NCBI GenBank assembly: GCA_947475445.1
Contig: CANJLC010000016.1
Coordinates: 1 to 41,445 of the forward strand
Direction: 5' to 3'
Source of the DNA: Alphaproteobacteria bacterium
Lineage (GTDB): Bacteria > Pseudomonadota > Alphaproteobacteria > Micropepsales > Micropepsaceae
DNA length: 41,445 bases
The translations under genes and the position numbers were made by a program. Below are positions 1 to 7,501 of the stretch, in pieces (position 1 is the first letter of the stretch; the number at the start of each line of letters is the position of its first letter). The notes under the pieces are model-generated. The model made no database searches. It saw only the letters and a program-made list of their open reading frames with translations, and had not been told where the DNA came from.

Positions 1-31
1 TATCAGCCGCCGGCCCCCGAAACCGCGTCGT

Positions 32-84
32 CGCTATGGCCGCCCACCGGTTACGCTACGCTCCACCTACGGCCGGCCATAGCG
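32..84. repeat. Long inverted repeat near the window edge
   Basis: The arms cgctatggccg and cggccatagcg face each other across about 30 bases containing ttacgctacgc. The arms are perfect and could form a stable hairpin. There is no T-tract, so it is not an obvious intrinsic terminator. A structure with a similar ACGCTACGC-containing loop lies near 24426-24470, so this may be a member of a dispersed hairpin repeat. Confidence 0.4.
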
Positions 85-108
85 CTGGAGGCTGGAATGC
101 ACTAACAA

Positions 109-456
109 TCAAAACGGACCACTCAGTGGGGGCCGATCACAGCTTGCCAATAACTTCCTCAGGCTGATGCCTGCGTCCCATTTCAAATCTCCCTCCAAGG
201 TTCCAATATGATAGTCCCTGGACCACTTGGAAGGGGGCAGATCAGATGTCTGAATAGAGTAAAGATCGGCAGCAGATAGCTCTGCATGCCGTCCAATGAC
301 GCAATACCGGCTGTCATATTCTCTCCACCTAATCCACGGGTCGCGTTGTTCCAATGAGCCCCACGCTGCCCGCTTGAAATTCAACTTAGACAGGAGCCCT
401 GCGGGAATATAGCCCTTCTGACCTGGGTGGGCTCCCGCTGCGGCAGGTGTGGCGGT
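109..456 (-). CDS. Possible hypothetical protein, start unclear
   Basis: An open frame on the minus strand runs from a stop just above 456 down to the stop at 109. It has no ATG; the first usable start is a TTG at 384, which would give 91 residues. The product is rich in Trp, Arg and Asp (for example SKWSRDYHIGTLEGDLKWDA) and reads like a real soluble protein rather than a GC-driven shadow, and the stretch is less GC-rich than its surroundings. I recognise no family. The lack of an ATG and the position next to a tRNA 3' flank suggest it could be a decayed or truncated gene of an inserted element. Its coding status is uncertain. Confidence 0.25.
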   Translation of the reverse strand, partial: TATPAAAGAHPGQKGYIPAGLLSKLNFKRAAWGSLEQRDPWIRWREYDSRYCVIGRHAELSAADLYSIQTSDLPPSKWSRDYHIGTLEGDLKWDAGISLRKLLASCDRPPLSGPF

Positions 457-700
457 TTAGCTGGCGGCGCACCACGCTGGTTCACCATCGGCGAGAGCGG
501 GAAAGCGGTGATTAAGGGGAATGTTTCAGTCGCATTCTGGCGGACGGAAGCGATCTTCACTGGCGCACATAGGCACGTCAGGGCGATCTCGGTGTTCCTC
601 TGAGTTCCCCCACTGCGGTATCGGTATGGTATCGGGGTCTGGCCGAAGATTATGCGTTCCTGAAGGCGTGCTAATAACCATCTGAAATTTATGAGAAAAG
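457..700. other. Gene-free flank beyond the tRNA-Val 3' end
   Basis: I see no convincing gene here. A frame antisense to the tRNA runs through it, but its composition is not protein-like. No integrase fragment or direct repeat of the tRNA 3' end could be recognised within the window. Confidence 0.4.
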
Positions 701-775
701 TGGTGGGCGCGACAGGGATCGAACCTGTGACCCCTTCCATGTCAAGGAAGTGCTCTCCCGCTGAGCTACGCGCCC
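701..775 (-). tRNA. tRNA-Val (GAC)
   Basis: Read on the minus strand, the sequence folds as a full cloverleaf. The acceptor stem is GGGCGCG paired with CGCGCCC, the D arm starts GCTCAGC, the anticodon stem is CTTCC/GGAAG around the loop TTGACAT, and the T arm is ACAGG-TTCGATC-CCTGT. The anticodon is GAC, which reads the valine codons GUC and GUU. The 3' CCA is encoded. The gene stands alone, and its 3' end points to the unresolved flank at 1-700, the side on which tRNA-targeting elements usually insert. Confidence 0.95.
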
Positions 776-878
776 CACCGTGCGGCAAGTGGCGGCTTTC
801 TAGCTGCCCCGGTCCCTAAAAGAAAGTGGGCCCTTCGACCGGCTCAGAGTGGGGATTTTGGGCAGTTTTTAAGGCTGG

Positions 879-902
879 ATGGCCGGCTCGCAGGCCGGCC
901 AT
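879..902 (-). other. GC-rich hairpin just after cpdR
   Basis: ATGGCCGGC and GCCGGCCAT form a perfect 9-bp stem around a 6-base loop, 12 bases past the cpdR stop codon. No T-run follows on the minus strand, so it may stabilise the 3' end or act as a weak terminator. Confidence 0.4.
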
Positions 903-914
903 GGAGGGTTTGGA

Positions 915-1277
915 TCAGGCCGCGGCCAGCATCCGGTCAACTTCGGCCACGATTTCGCGAAGATGGAAGGGCTTGGACAGGACCTTGGCCTGTTTGGGGG
1001 CGCCGGAGGCGGGGTGCAGGGCGACCGCGGCGAAGCCGGTGATAAACATGATCTTGAGGGCGGCGTTCATTTCCACGGCGCGCTTGGCCAGTTCGATGCC
1101 GTCCATGCCGGGCATTACAATGTCAGTCAGCAAAAGGTCGAAGGTAAAGCCTTTGACGCATTCCCAGGCGTCGCCGCCATCGCCGAAATCGGTGACGGCA
1201 TGGCCGGCCTTGACCAGCGCCGCGGCAAGGAACTTGCGCAGCGATTCATCGTCTTCCGCCAAGAGGATATGCGCCAT
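915..1277 (-). CDS. cpdR: CpdR-family single-domain response regulator
   Basis: A 120-residue stand-alone receiver domain. The acidic pocket (E8, D9, D10), the phospho-acceptor D52 in LLLTDIVMPGMDG, T80 in MFITGFAAVAL and K102 in VLSKPFH are all present. The wording around D52 and T80 matches the CpdR family closely. In Caulobacter, unphosphorylated CpdR primes the ClpXP protease for substrates such as PdeA and helps remove CtrA at the G1-S transition; the phosphorelay passes through CckA-ChpT. The protein ends in three alanines (RMLAAA), as expected for a protein that is itself turned over by ClpXP. A CtrA-like box lies about 50 bases upstream. The gene is monocistronic. The family call is firm; the cell-cycle role is inferred from Caulobacter. 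Confidence 0.9.
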   Translation of the reverse strand: MAHILLAEDDESLRKFLAAALVKAGHAVTDFGDGGDAWECVKGFTFDLLLTDIVMPGMDGIELAKRAVEMNAALKIMFITGFAAVALHPASGAPKQAKVLSKPFHLREIVAEVDRMLAAA

Positions 1278-1323
1278 GCGTGCCGCCCTGCCCGTCTCTT
1301 TCCTAAAACATATCCGCCAAAGG

Positions 1324-1338
1324 GTAAACTGTGGTTAA
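1324..1338 (-). promoter_or_regulatory. CtrA-like box upstream of cpdR
   Basis: The minus strand reads TTAACCACAGTTTAC, which is TTAA-N7-TTAC. This is one base away from the CtrA consensus TTAA-N7-TTAA, with the extended TTAACC left half also present. It sits 47-61 bases upstream of the cpdR start codon. Confidence 0.45.
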
Positions 1339-1448
1339 GAGCCAAAAGCGCCTTTGGAACCCGGGACTTGGCCCTGGGGAGCCGGACCGGCCTTGTGCCT
1401 TTGGGCCCTTTGGGCTTGTCTGTGGGTGCAGTTTTGCGGTTTTGCGCG

Positions 1449-2369
1449 ATGACCCCGTCGGACCAGGGCTCAGGACACCAAGGGGGCGATGCCGCCCTGG
1501 CCCTGCTCTTTGGCGAGCCGTTCCGCATTGCCCGGCCGCTGCGCCAATCGCTGCCTTTCATCTTCGCCTCGCCCCATTCGGGCCGGATTTACCCGGGCAG
1601 CCTGGTGGCGGCCAGCAGGCTGGACGCGCTGGCACTGCGCCGTTCGGAAGACGCCTTTGCCGATGAGCTGTTCGGCGGCGTGACCGGGCTGGGCGCACCC
1701 CTGATCACGGCGCGCTTCCCGCGCGCCTATTGCGACGCCAACCGCGCCCCCGGCGAGCTGGACCCGGGCATGTTTTCCGGGCCGCTGGGCCTGGCGGTGG
1801 ATGCGCCGGGTGCGCGCGTGCTGGCAGGGCTTGGCGTTATTCCGCGCATTGTGCGCGACGGGGCGGAAATCTATCGCGGCAAGCTTGCGCCGCAGGAGGC
1901 GCAGGCCAGGCTGGCCTATCTGCACCGCCCCTATCACGCAGCCCTGATGGGGCTGGTGGAGGAAACGCTGGCGCGCTTTGGCGTGGCCATCGTGATTGAT
2001 TGCCATTCCATGCCCTCGGCGCTGGCGGTGCCCGATATCGTGCTGGGCGACCGCTATGGCGCTTCCGCGCCGCCGGCGCTGACGGGATGGACCGAAAACG
2101 CCTTTGCCAATGCGGGTTTCAGCATTGTGCGCAATTCGCCCTATGCCGGGGGCTATACCACCACGCTGTATGGCCGCGGTCCCGTGGGCTGCCATGCGCT
2201 GCAGATCGAGATCAATCGCAGCCTGTACCTGGAAGAAGACACGATGGCGCGGCGGCCCGCATTTGAGACAGTGCAAAAGCGATTGCTGGAAGCCTTGACC
2301 AAGGTGACGGCGATCCCGCTTAGCGCCTTCAACCGTCGCAGCGGCTCGATGCCTTTGGCGGCGGAATAA
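1449..2369 (+). CDS. N-formylglutamate amidohydrolase family protein
   Basis: A 306-residue protein of the N-formylglutamate amidohydrolase (FGase) family, which hydrolyses N-formyl-L-glutamate to formate and glutamate, the last step of one histidine degradation route. Visible family signatures are FASPHSGRIYP near residue 33, the central IDCHSMPS with metal-site-like Asp and His, VLGDRYG, NSPYAGGYTT and the closing LQIEINRSLYLEE. The frame is open upstream to 879, but the homologous region begins only after the ATG at 1449, and upstream sequence would overlap cpdR. No other hut genes lie nearby, so a general role in removing N-formyl or related amides is also possible. It stands alone between cpdR and the sRNA region. 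Confidence 0.85.
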   Translation: MTPSDQGSGHQGGDAALALLFGEPFRIARPLRQSLPFIFASPHSGRIYPGSLVAASRLDALALRRSEDAFADELFGGVTGLGAPLITARFPRAYCDANRAPGELDPGMFSGPLGLAVDAPGARVLAGLGVIPRIVRDGAEIYRGKLAPQEAQARLAYLHRPYHAALMGLVEETLARFGVAIVIDCHSMPSALAVPDIVLGDRYGASAPPALTGWTENAFANAGFSIVRNSPYAGGYTTTLYGRGPVGCHALQIEINRSLYLEEDTMARRPAFETVQKRLLEALTKVTAIPLSAFNRRSGSMPLAAE

Positions 2370-2489
2370 TCAAACTTCAGAAGCGCGGTTTTGGCCCAGA
2401 GATTTTGTGGGCTGGCCAGGCGCGAGGAGTGATGTGGGCTTTAAGGCCCATGAGCGACGCGCAACGCCGCCAGCCCGCAAAAGATCGGG
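2370..2489. other. Spacer before the sRNA terminator
   Basis: This is the first part of a 509-base stretch between the amidohydrolase and the next gene. I see no gene in it; the rest of the stretch holds the candidate sRNA (2491-2585), its promoter and a promoter-like AT-rich segment at 2640-2790. Confidence 0.4.
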
Positions 2490-2490
2490 C

Positions 2491-2585
2491 CAAAAAAAAT
2501 GGCCGCTCCGAAGAGCGGCCAAGTTCAGGGAGGAAACGCCCAGGAAGGGCGGCGGCCTCGCAATCGAAGATCGCGATACCGCACT
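2491..2585 (-). ncRNA. Candidate sRNA resembling alpha-r8/MmgR (suhB)
   Basis: The minus strand holds the motif GTTTCCTCCCTG in a linker directly ahead of a strong intrinsic terminator: stem GGCCGCTC, loop TTCG, stem GAGCGGCC, followed by ATTTTTTTT. A single-stranded UUUCCUCCCU element next to a terminator is the hallmark, as I recall it, of the alphaproteobacterial alpha-r8 sRNA family (MmgR in Sinorhizobium, Rfam suhB), which limits polyhydroxybutyrate storage. A promoter fits upstream. No protein gene reads into this terminator, which itself argues for a short RNA of about 95 nt. The 5' end is an estimate. Family assignment rests on the motif and layout only. Confidence 0.55.
2501..2520 (-). 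terminator. Intrinsic terminator of the candidate sRNA
   Basis: A perfect 8-bp GC-rich stem with a UUCG loop on the minus strand, followed by eight Ts (plus-strand A-run at 2492-2499). Confidence 0.85.
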
Positions 2586-2590
2586 GCAGC

Positions 2591-2619
2591 AATATGGCGA
2601 AACTCCAACTTTGGTGCAA
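2591..2619 (-). promoter_or_regulatory. Possible promoter for the sRNA
   Basis: The minus strand has TTGCAC, 17 bases, then CATATT. This would start transcription near 2583. Confidence 0.35.
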
Positions 2620-2878
2620 GTCCAATAACGCATGGCTGCTACGCTTTTTTCCTCAGAAAAGCTCAGAAATTTCACGCAAAAAGTGCCTGATTTTCAGTCA
2701 TTTGCCTGCTTTTGCGGCGTTGTGCAGCGCGGCAATCCTCCCTTATTTTTCCGGGCAAGCCGCGGATTCTTATTTCTGTCGCCGCGACGAAACAAAAGAT
2801 TCGCGCGAAGCATCTAGCTAACCGCCAATCCGCAAAGGCCAATTTGCAAAGGCGGCGGGAGCAAAGCGGGAGCGCGCG

Positions 2879-3775
2879 ATGACCGACAGTCTCTGGTTTG
2901 AAAGTGCCGCAAATTCTTTTGTCCCTTTATCCACAGGGCGTGCCGCGGCAAGGGTCGAATTCGACAACCGCCCCACGCGCAGCCATCGCACCATTTTCAT
3001 TTCAGACACCCATCTGGGCACCAAGGGCTGCAAGGCCGAGGCGCTGGCGGATTTCCTGGCCCACAATGAATGCCAGACCCTGTTCCTGGTCGGCGACATT
3101 GTGGATGGCTGGCAATTGAAGCGCCGCTGGTACTGGAACCAGGACCAGAGCCATGTGGTGGCGCAGATCCTGCGCAAGGTGGACCAGGGCTGCCGCGTGA
3201 TTTTCGTGCCAGGCAATCATGACGAATTCGCCCGCGATTATGCGGGAAGGCTGTTCGGCGGCATTGAGATCGTCAATGAAGCGATTCATGTCACGGCTGA
3301 CGACAAGCGGCTTTGGGTGCTGCATGGCGACCGGTTTGACGGGGTGATCGGCTGCGCCAAATGGCTGGCCCATGTCGGCGACTGGGCCTATGGCATGGCG
3401 CTTTCCTGGAACGAAATGCTGTTCAAGGCGCGCAAGGCGCTGGGCCTGCCCTATTGGTCGCTGTCGGCCTGGCTGAAGCACAAGGTCAAGAACGCGGTGG
3501 AATTCATCTCGCGGTTCGAGGAGGTGGTGGCGGCGGAAGCCCGCCGGCGCGGCGTGGATGGCGTGGTTTGCGGCCATATCCACCATGCCGAGATCCGCAT
3601 GATCGGTGATGTCCTGTACCTCAATGACGGAGACTGGGTTGAAAGCTGCAGCGCCCTTGTCGAAGATGCCCGCGGAAATATGGAGATTCTGCGCTGGGCA
3701 CTCCCTCCTCAGAGAAACGCCGTTTTGGCCCCCGCCCGGAGCGACGAACCCGCGCCGGCGCTTATTCCCGCCTAG
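2879..3775 (+). CDS. LpxH-like metallophosphoesterase
   Basis: A 298-residue calcineurin-type phosphoesterase of the UDP-2,3-diacylglucosamine pyrophosphatase (LpxH-like) group. All metal-site motifs are present: SDTH (D43, H45), VGDIVDGW (D73), PGNHDEF (N113, H114), LHGD (H149) and CGHIHH (H233, H235). The first 36 residues and the Pro/Ala-rich tail after about 275 are extra. A GGGAG ribosome site lies 6 bases before the ATG. Many alphaproteobacteria use LpxI for the lipid A step, so this paralogue may act on another lipid or nucleotide-sugar pyrophosphate. It is followed 25 bases later by a GT4 glycosyltransferase in the same direction, which suggests a joint role in an envelope glycolipid. 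The exact substrate is unknown. Confidence 0.8.
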   Translation: MTDSLWFESAANSFVPLSTGRAAARVEFDNRPTRSHRTIFISDTHLGTKGCKAEALADFLAHNECQTLFLVGDIVDGWQLKRRWYWNQDQSHVVAQILRKVDQGCRVIFVPGNHDEFARDYAGRLFGGIEIVNEAIHVTADDKRLWVLHGDRFDGVIGCAKWLAHVGDWAYGMALSWNEMLFKARKALGLPYWSLSAWLKHKVKNAVEFISRFEEVVAAEARRRGVDGVVCGHIHHAEIRMIGDVLYLNDGDWVESCSALVEDARGNMEILRWALPPQRNAVLAPARSDEPAPALIPA

Positions 3776-3800
3776 GGCGCGGCGCCTGCAGCCGGGGCCC

Positions 3801-4853
3801 GTGCCCGGCGTGGCCGCGCAGTTGAAGATCCTCATCGTCACCGATGCCTGGCGGCCGCAGGTCAATGGCGTGGTGCGCACGCTCGAAGTGCTGGGCGAGG
3901 ATCTGGCCGCACTGGGCCACCAGGTGCGTTACGCCACGCCGCAGGGCCGCTTGACGGTGCCCATGCCCACCTATCCCGAAATCCGCCTGGCGCTGTTTCC
4001 CAGGCGCGTGCTGGAAAAGGAAATCCGCGCATTTGCGCCCGATGCCGTGCATATCGCCACCGAAGGCCCGCTGGGACTTTGCGCCCGCGCCATCTGCATC
4101 AAATATGGCATCGCCTTTTCCACATCCTTCCACACGCGTTTCCCCGAATATGTGAAAGCGCGCTTTCCCTTTGTGCCGCTGGCGCTGGTCTATGGCTGGC
4201 TGCGCTGGTTCCATGGCCCTGCCACCGCGATGATGGTGGCGACGCAAAGCCTGAAGCGTGAAATGGCCAGCCACGGGTTCCACCATTTGCGCATCTGGTC
4301 GCGCGGCGTGGACGTGGATCATTTCCAGCCCGTGCCCGGCGCCAGCCTGCCTTACGAAGGCCCCATCTGGCTGTGCGTGGGACGCGTGGCGGTGGAAAAG
4401 AATATTGAGGCCTTCCTGGCGCTCGATTTGCCCGGCACCAAGGTGGTGGTGGGTGATGGCCCGGCGCGCCTGGCGCTTGCCGAGAAATACCCTGAAGCAA
4501 AATTCCTGGGTGCATTGTCCGGCGCGGCGCTGGTGCGCGCTTACAGCGCCAGCACGGTTTTCGTATTTCCCAGCCGGACGGACACTTTCGGTCTGGTGCT
4601 GCTGGAAGCCCTGGCCTGCGGCCTCCCCGTCGCGGCCTATCCGGTCCAGGGACCGCTGGACGTGGTTGGCCCCCCCGAGGGCGCCGGCGTGGCCGTGCTG
4701 GATGAAGACCTGCGGACGGCATGCCTGGGGGCCCTCAAGCTGGCCCAGAGGGGCGCAAGCCCCACCCCCCGGGAATTCGCCCTGGGCCATTCCTGGCGAG
4801 CCTGCACGCTGCAATTCCTGCGCAATATCGTGGTGGAGCCGGACCCGGACTAG
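3801..4853 (+). CDS. GT4 glycosyltransferase (MgtA-like)
   Basis: A 350-residue retaining glycosyltransferase of family GT4 with the GT-B fold. The N-terminal Rossmann half begins at KILIVTDAWRPQVNGVVRTL, whose glycine-rich turn binds the acceptor or donor. The C-terminal half carries the donor-site pattern VVVGDGPARLAL and the SRTDTFGLVLLEALACGLPV segment with the E-x7-E motif. This resembles the GDP-mannose-dependent alpha-mannosyltransferases (MgtA/PimB-like). I chose the GTG at 3801, since the frame upstream overlaps the phosphoesterase gene; a GTG at 3810 is also possible. The enzyme would add a sugar to a membrane lipid or polyprenyl carrier on the cytoplasmic face. The donor sugar is not determined by sequence. 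Confidence 0.82.
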   Translation: MPGVAAQLKILIVTDAWRPQVNGVVRTLEVLGEDLAALGHQVRYATPQGRLTVPMPTYPEIRLALFPRRVLEKEIRAFAPDAVHIATEGPLGLCARAICIKYGIAFSTSFHTRFPEYVKARFPFVPLALVYGWLRWFHGPATAMMVATQSLKREMASHGFHHLRIWSRGVDVDHFQPVPGASLPYEGPIWLCVGRVAVEKNIEAFLALDLPGTKVVVGDGPARLALAEKYPEAKFLGALSGAALVRAYSASTVFVFPSRTDTFGLVLLEALACGLPVAAYPVQGPLDVVGPPEGAGVAVLDEDLRTACLGALKLAQRGASPTPREFALGHSWRACTLQFLRNIVVEPDPD

Positions 4854-4881
4854 GTTACCGGCGAAATCACTTATCCCAGGG

Positions 4882-4922
4882 CCGGGAACCGGCTAGAACC
4901 GGCCAAACGCAAAGGTTCCCGG
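4882..4922 (+). repeat. Inverted repeat before the GT-C-like gene
   Basis: CCGGGAACC at 4882 and GGTTCCCGG at 4914 are perfect 9-base arms around 23 bases. The second arm ends six bases before the ATG at 4929, in the place where a ribosome site would lie. Confidence 0.5.
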
Positions 4923-4928
4923 TTCCCG

Positions 4929-6539
4929 ATGGCGTCCCAGACCAGTCCTTTTCCGACCCGTCGGGCCTTTCTGACCAGCCGAGAAGGGCTGTTTCTGGGC
5001 CTGAGCATCATGTTCTGGGCCTGCTTCGTGGTGGTGCTGGGCAAGGACACGAGCTGGGATTTTCGCAATTACCATTGGTACGGGCCTTATGCCTTCCTGA
5101 CCGGGCGCATGGGCCTGGATGTCGCCGTCGCGCACCAGGGCAGCTGGTACAATCCCTTCCTCGACATTCCCTTCTATCTGCTGGCCAGCCACACCACGTC
5201 CTGGATTGCGCTGGGCGTGATGGGCGCGGTGCAGGGCGCCAATATCGTGCCGGTCTATTTGATGGCGCGCGAAGGGCTTGTCCTGTCCGAGCGCAAGCTG
5301 GCGGCGGGCGCGCTGGCGACAGCGAGCATGTTCGGGGCGCTGACGCTTTCCGAGCTGGGCACCACCTATTACGACACGGTGATGAGCCTGTTCTGGCTCA
5401 CCAGCCTTGCCATCCTGATCGTGCATCGCGACACACTGCGCACCGGGACGCTGCGCAAGGCCGGGGTCATCGCTGCCATTGCCGGATTCATCACGGGCAT
5501 GGCGATGGGCCTCAAACTGCCGGAAATGCCTTTTTGCATCGGCTTCGCCGCGGCGCTGCTGGCGCTGGGCGGCAGCGCCCGGCACCAGGTGGTGCGGCTG
5601 GCGGCGGGCGGGATCGCGGGCGTCATCGGTTTTAGCATATTCGCGCTGCCCTGGATGGCGCATGTCTACCAGCTCACCGGCAATCCGCTGTTTCCGTACT
5701 GGAATGACTATTGGAAATCGCCGCTGGCGCTGAACGCGACCTATCGCGATTTGCGCTTTGTTCCGCGCCTGCTGAACCACCAGCTGTTCTTTCCGGTCTA
5801 TTTCTCGATCGATTGGCACATTGCCGACGATCTGAGCTTCCAGGATTTTCGGGTCTGCGTCGCCTATTTCGCCGTCATTGCGGCGCTGGGGCTCCTGGCG
5901 CTGCGCCGGCATAACCGCGATCCGCTGGTGGCGGGTAGCGTGGCGCTGCCTTTGTTCGCCTTCGCGGCCACGTCCTATTTCACATGGCTGAAATTCTTCG
6001 CCATCTACCGCTACATCGTGGGCTACGAGATTCTGGCGCCGCTGCTGATCGTGGCGGCGGTGGGTCTTTTCCCGCCGGCGCGGCGCATCCGCTACATGAT
6101 CCTGGCGGCGCTGGCCTTCGCGATCCTGGTGACGGCGCGCAGCGACTTCCTGGAACGTGCGCCGCTGGGCGATCCTTACATCCAGGCCGCCATCCCGCCC
6201 ATTGCCCGGCCCGACAAGACCATGGTGGTGATGACGGGCGACGCGCCCATGGGCTTCATCGTCACCCAATTGCCGCCGCAAATTCCCGTGCTGCGCATTG
6301 ACGGCTGGATGGTGCAACCGCGCGACGGCACGCAGATCACCGCCAGCATGAAAGGCCGGGTGGGTCGCCATGTCCGGCTGGGCGGCGATCTTTACCTGAT
6401 CGCAGACGCCACGGACATGTCGCGGGCGCGCGACGCGCTGTCCGATTATAATCTTGCTATTCGCTGGAGCGAGTGCCAGCAATTCGACACCAACCTGGTG
6501 GGTACCTATCAATGGTGCCCGCTGGCCATGAAAAGCTAG
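4929..6539 (+). CDS. Multi-pass membrane protein, GT-C-like
   Basis: A 536-residue integral membrane protein with about ten hydrophobic segments and a soluble C-terminal part after about residue 415. The first periplasmic loop has WDFRNYHWYGPYAFL, with an Asp placed like the catalytic Asp of GT-C enzymes, followed by GSWYNPFLD. GT-C proteins use polyprenyl-phosphate sugars as donors on the outer face of the inner membrane. The two genes that follow (GT2 and GtrA) are the usual makers and flippers of such donors, so the three form a plausible set. No specific family could be named. The start is a normal ATG but lacks a clear ribosome site; an inverted repeat lies directly upstream. Confidence 0.7.
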   Translation: MASQTSPFPTRRAFLTSREGLFLGLSIMFWACFVVVLGKDTSWDFRNYHWYGPYAFLTGRMGLDVAVAHQGSWYNPFLDIPFYLLASHTTSWIALGVMGAVQGANIVPVYLMAREGLVLSERKLAAGALATASMFGALTLSELGTTYYDTVMSLFWLTSLAILIVHRDTLRTGTLRKAGVIAAIAGFITGMAMGLKLPEMPFCIGFAAALLALGGSARHQVVRLAAGGIAGVIGFSIFALPWMAHVYQLTGNPLFPYWNDYWKSPLALNATYRDLRFVPRLLNHQLFFPVYFSIDWHIADDLSFQDFRVCVAYFAVIAALGLLALRRHNRDPLVAGSVALPLFAFAATSYFTWLKFFAIYRYIVGYEILAPLLIVAAVGLFPPARRIRYMILAALAFAILVTARSDFLERAPLGDPYIQAAIPPIARPDKTMVVMTGDAPMGFIVTQLPPQIPVLRIDGWMVQPRDGTQITASMKGRVGRHVRLGGDLYLIADATDMSRARDALSDYNLAIRWSECQQFDTNLVGTYQWCPLAMKS

Positions 6540-6551
6540 GCCGAGGAAATC

Positions 6552-7487
6552 ATGACGCCGCGCATCGCCGTGCTGGTGCCCTGCTACAATGAAGAAGCAG
6601 CCATTGCCAAGGTGGTGCGCGATTTCCGTGATGCGCTGCCCGGCGCGGTGATCTATGTCTATGACAACAATTCCAGGGACCAGACCGCGGCGCGGGCCCG
6701 CGAGGCCGGTGCGGTGGTGCGCCAGGAGCAGCGCCAGGGCAAGGGCAATGTGGTGCGCCGCATGTTCGCAGATATCGAGGCCGACATTTACCTTCTGGTG
6801 GACGGCGACGACACCTATGACGCGGGCGCCAGCGTTCGCATGATCCGCAGCGCCGTCGAGAATGGCGTTGATCTTCTCACGGCAAAGCGCATTCATACCG
6901 ACGCCGCCGCCTATCGTCCCGGCCATGTGCTGGGCAACCGCCTGCTGACCGGCCTGACGTCGCTTTTGTTCAATGTGAAATTGTCGGACATGCTGTCGGG
7001 CTATCGCGTTTTCTCGCGGCGCTTCGTCAAAAGCTTTCCTTTCACCGCCGAAGGCTTCGGGATCGAGACCGAACTGACGGTGCATGCGGTTCGGCTGATG
7101 ATGCCGATGGCCGAGATGGACACGCGCTACAAGGAACGCCCGGCGGGATCGGTGTCGAAGCTCAATACTTTTCGCGACGGATTTCGCATCCTGTGGACCA
7201 TCGGCTACCTGGTGCGCGAGGAGCGGCCCCTGGTATTTTTCACCACATTCTTCGCCCTGCTGGCGGCGGCATCGCTGCTGCTGGGCACGCCCGTGGTGAC
7301 GGAATTTCTGCACACCGGGCTGGTGCCGCGCCTTCCCACTGCGGTGCTGGCGACCGGCCTGATGCTGCTGGCCTTCCTGGCGCTGATGGCCGGCCTGATC
7401 CTGGACACGGTCACGCGCGGGCGCTGGGAACTCAAGCGCATGGCCTATCTCGCCATACCGGGGCCGCAGGATCTCACCCCGCCATGA
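6552..7487 (+). CDS. GT2 polyprenyl-phosphate glycosyltransferase
   Basis: A 311-residue inverting glycosyltransferase of family GT2, close to dolichol-phosphate mannose synthase and undecaprenyl-phosphate glucosyltransferases. The N-terminal VLVPCYNEEAAIAKV, the metal-binding DGDDTYD near residue 79, and the LSDMLSGYRVFSRRF block that contacts the acceptor phosphate are all visible. Two hydrophobic segments close the protein (about 229-253 and 262-285), anchoring it in the inner membrane. It lies 12 bases after the GT-C-like gene and 14 before gtrA, clearly one operon. It should charge polyprenyl phosphate with a hexose in the cytoplasm for later transfer outside. Confidence 0.87.
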   Translation: MTPRIAVLVPCYNEEAAIAKVVRDFRDALPGAVIYVYDNNSRDQTAARAREAGAVVRQEQRQGKGNVVRRMFADIEADIYLLVDGDDTYDAGASVRMIRSAVENGVDLLTAKRIHTDAAAYRPGHVLGNRLLTGLTSLLFNVKLSDMLSGYRVFSRRFVKSFPFTAEGFGIETELTVHAVRLMMPMAEMDTRYKERPAGSVSKLNTFRDGFRILWTIGYLVREERPLVFFTTFFALLAAASLLLGTPVVTEFLHTGLVPRLPTAVLATGLMLLAFLALMAGLILDTVTRGRWELKRMAYLAIPGPQDLTPP

Positions 7488-7501
7488 ATGGGGGGCGATA
7501 G

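Noticed and set aside
381..788. A 135-codon minus-strand frame across the tRNA-Val gene
   Set aside because: It overlaps the whole tRNA, and its sequence is not protein-like.
4893..7313. An 806-codon open frame antisense to the GT-C-like and GT2 genes
   Set aside because: It is His/Gln/Arg-rich with no family features and mirrors the codon bias of the two real genes on the other strand.
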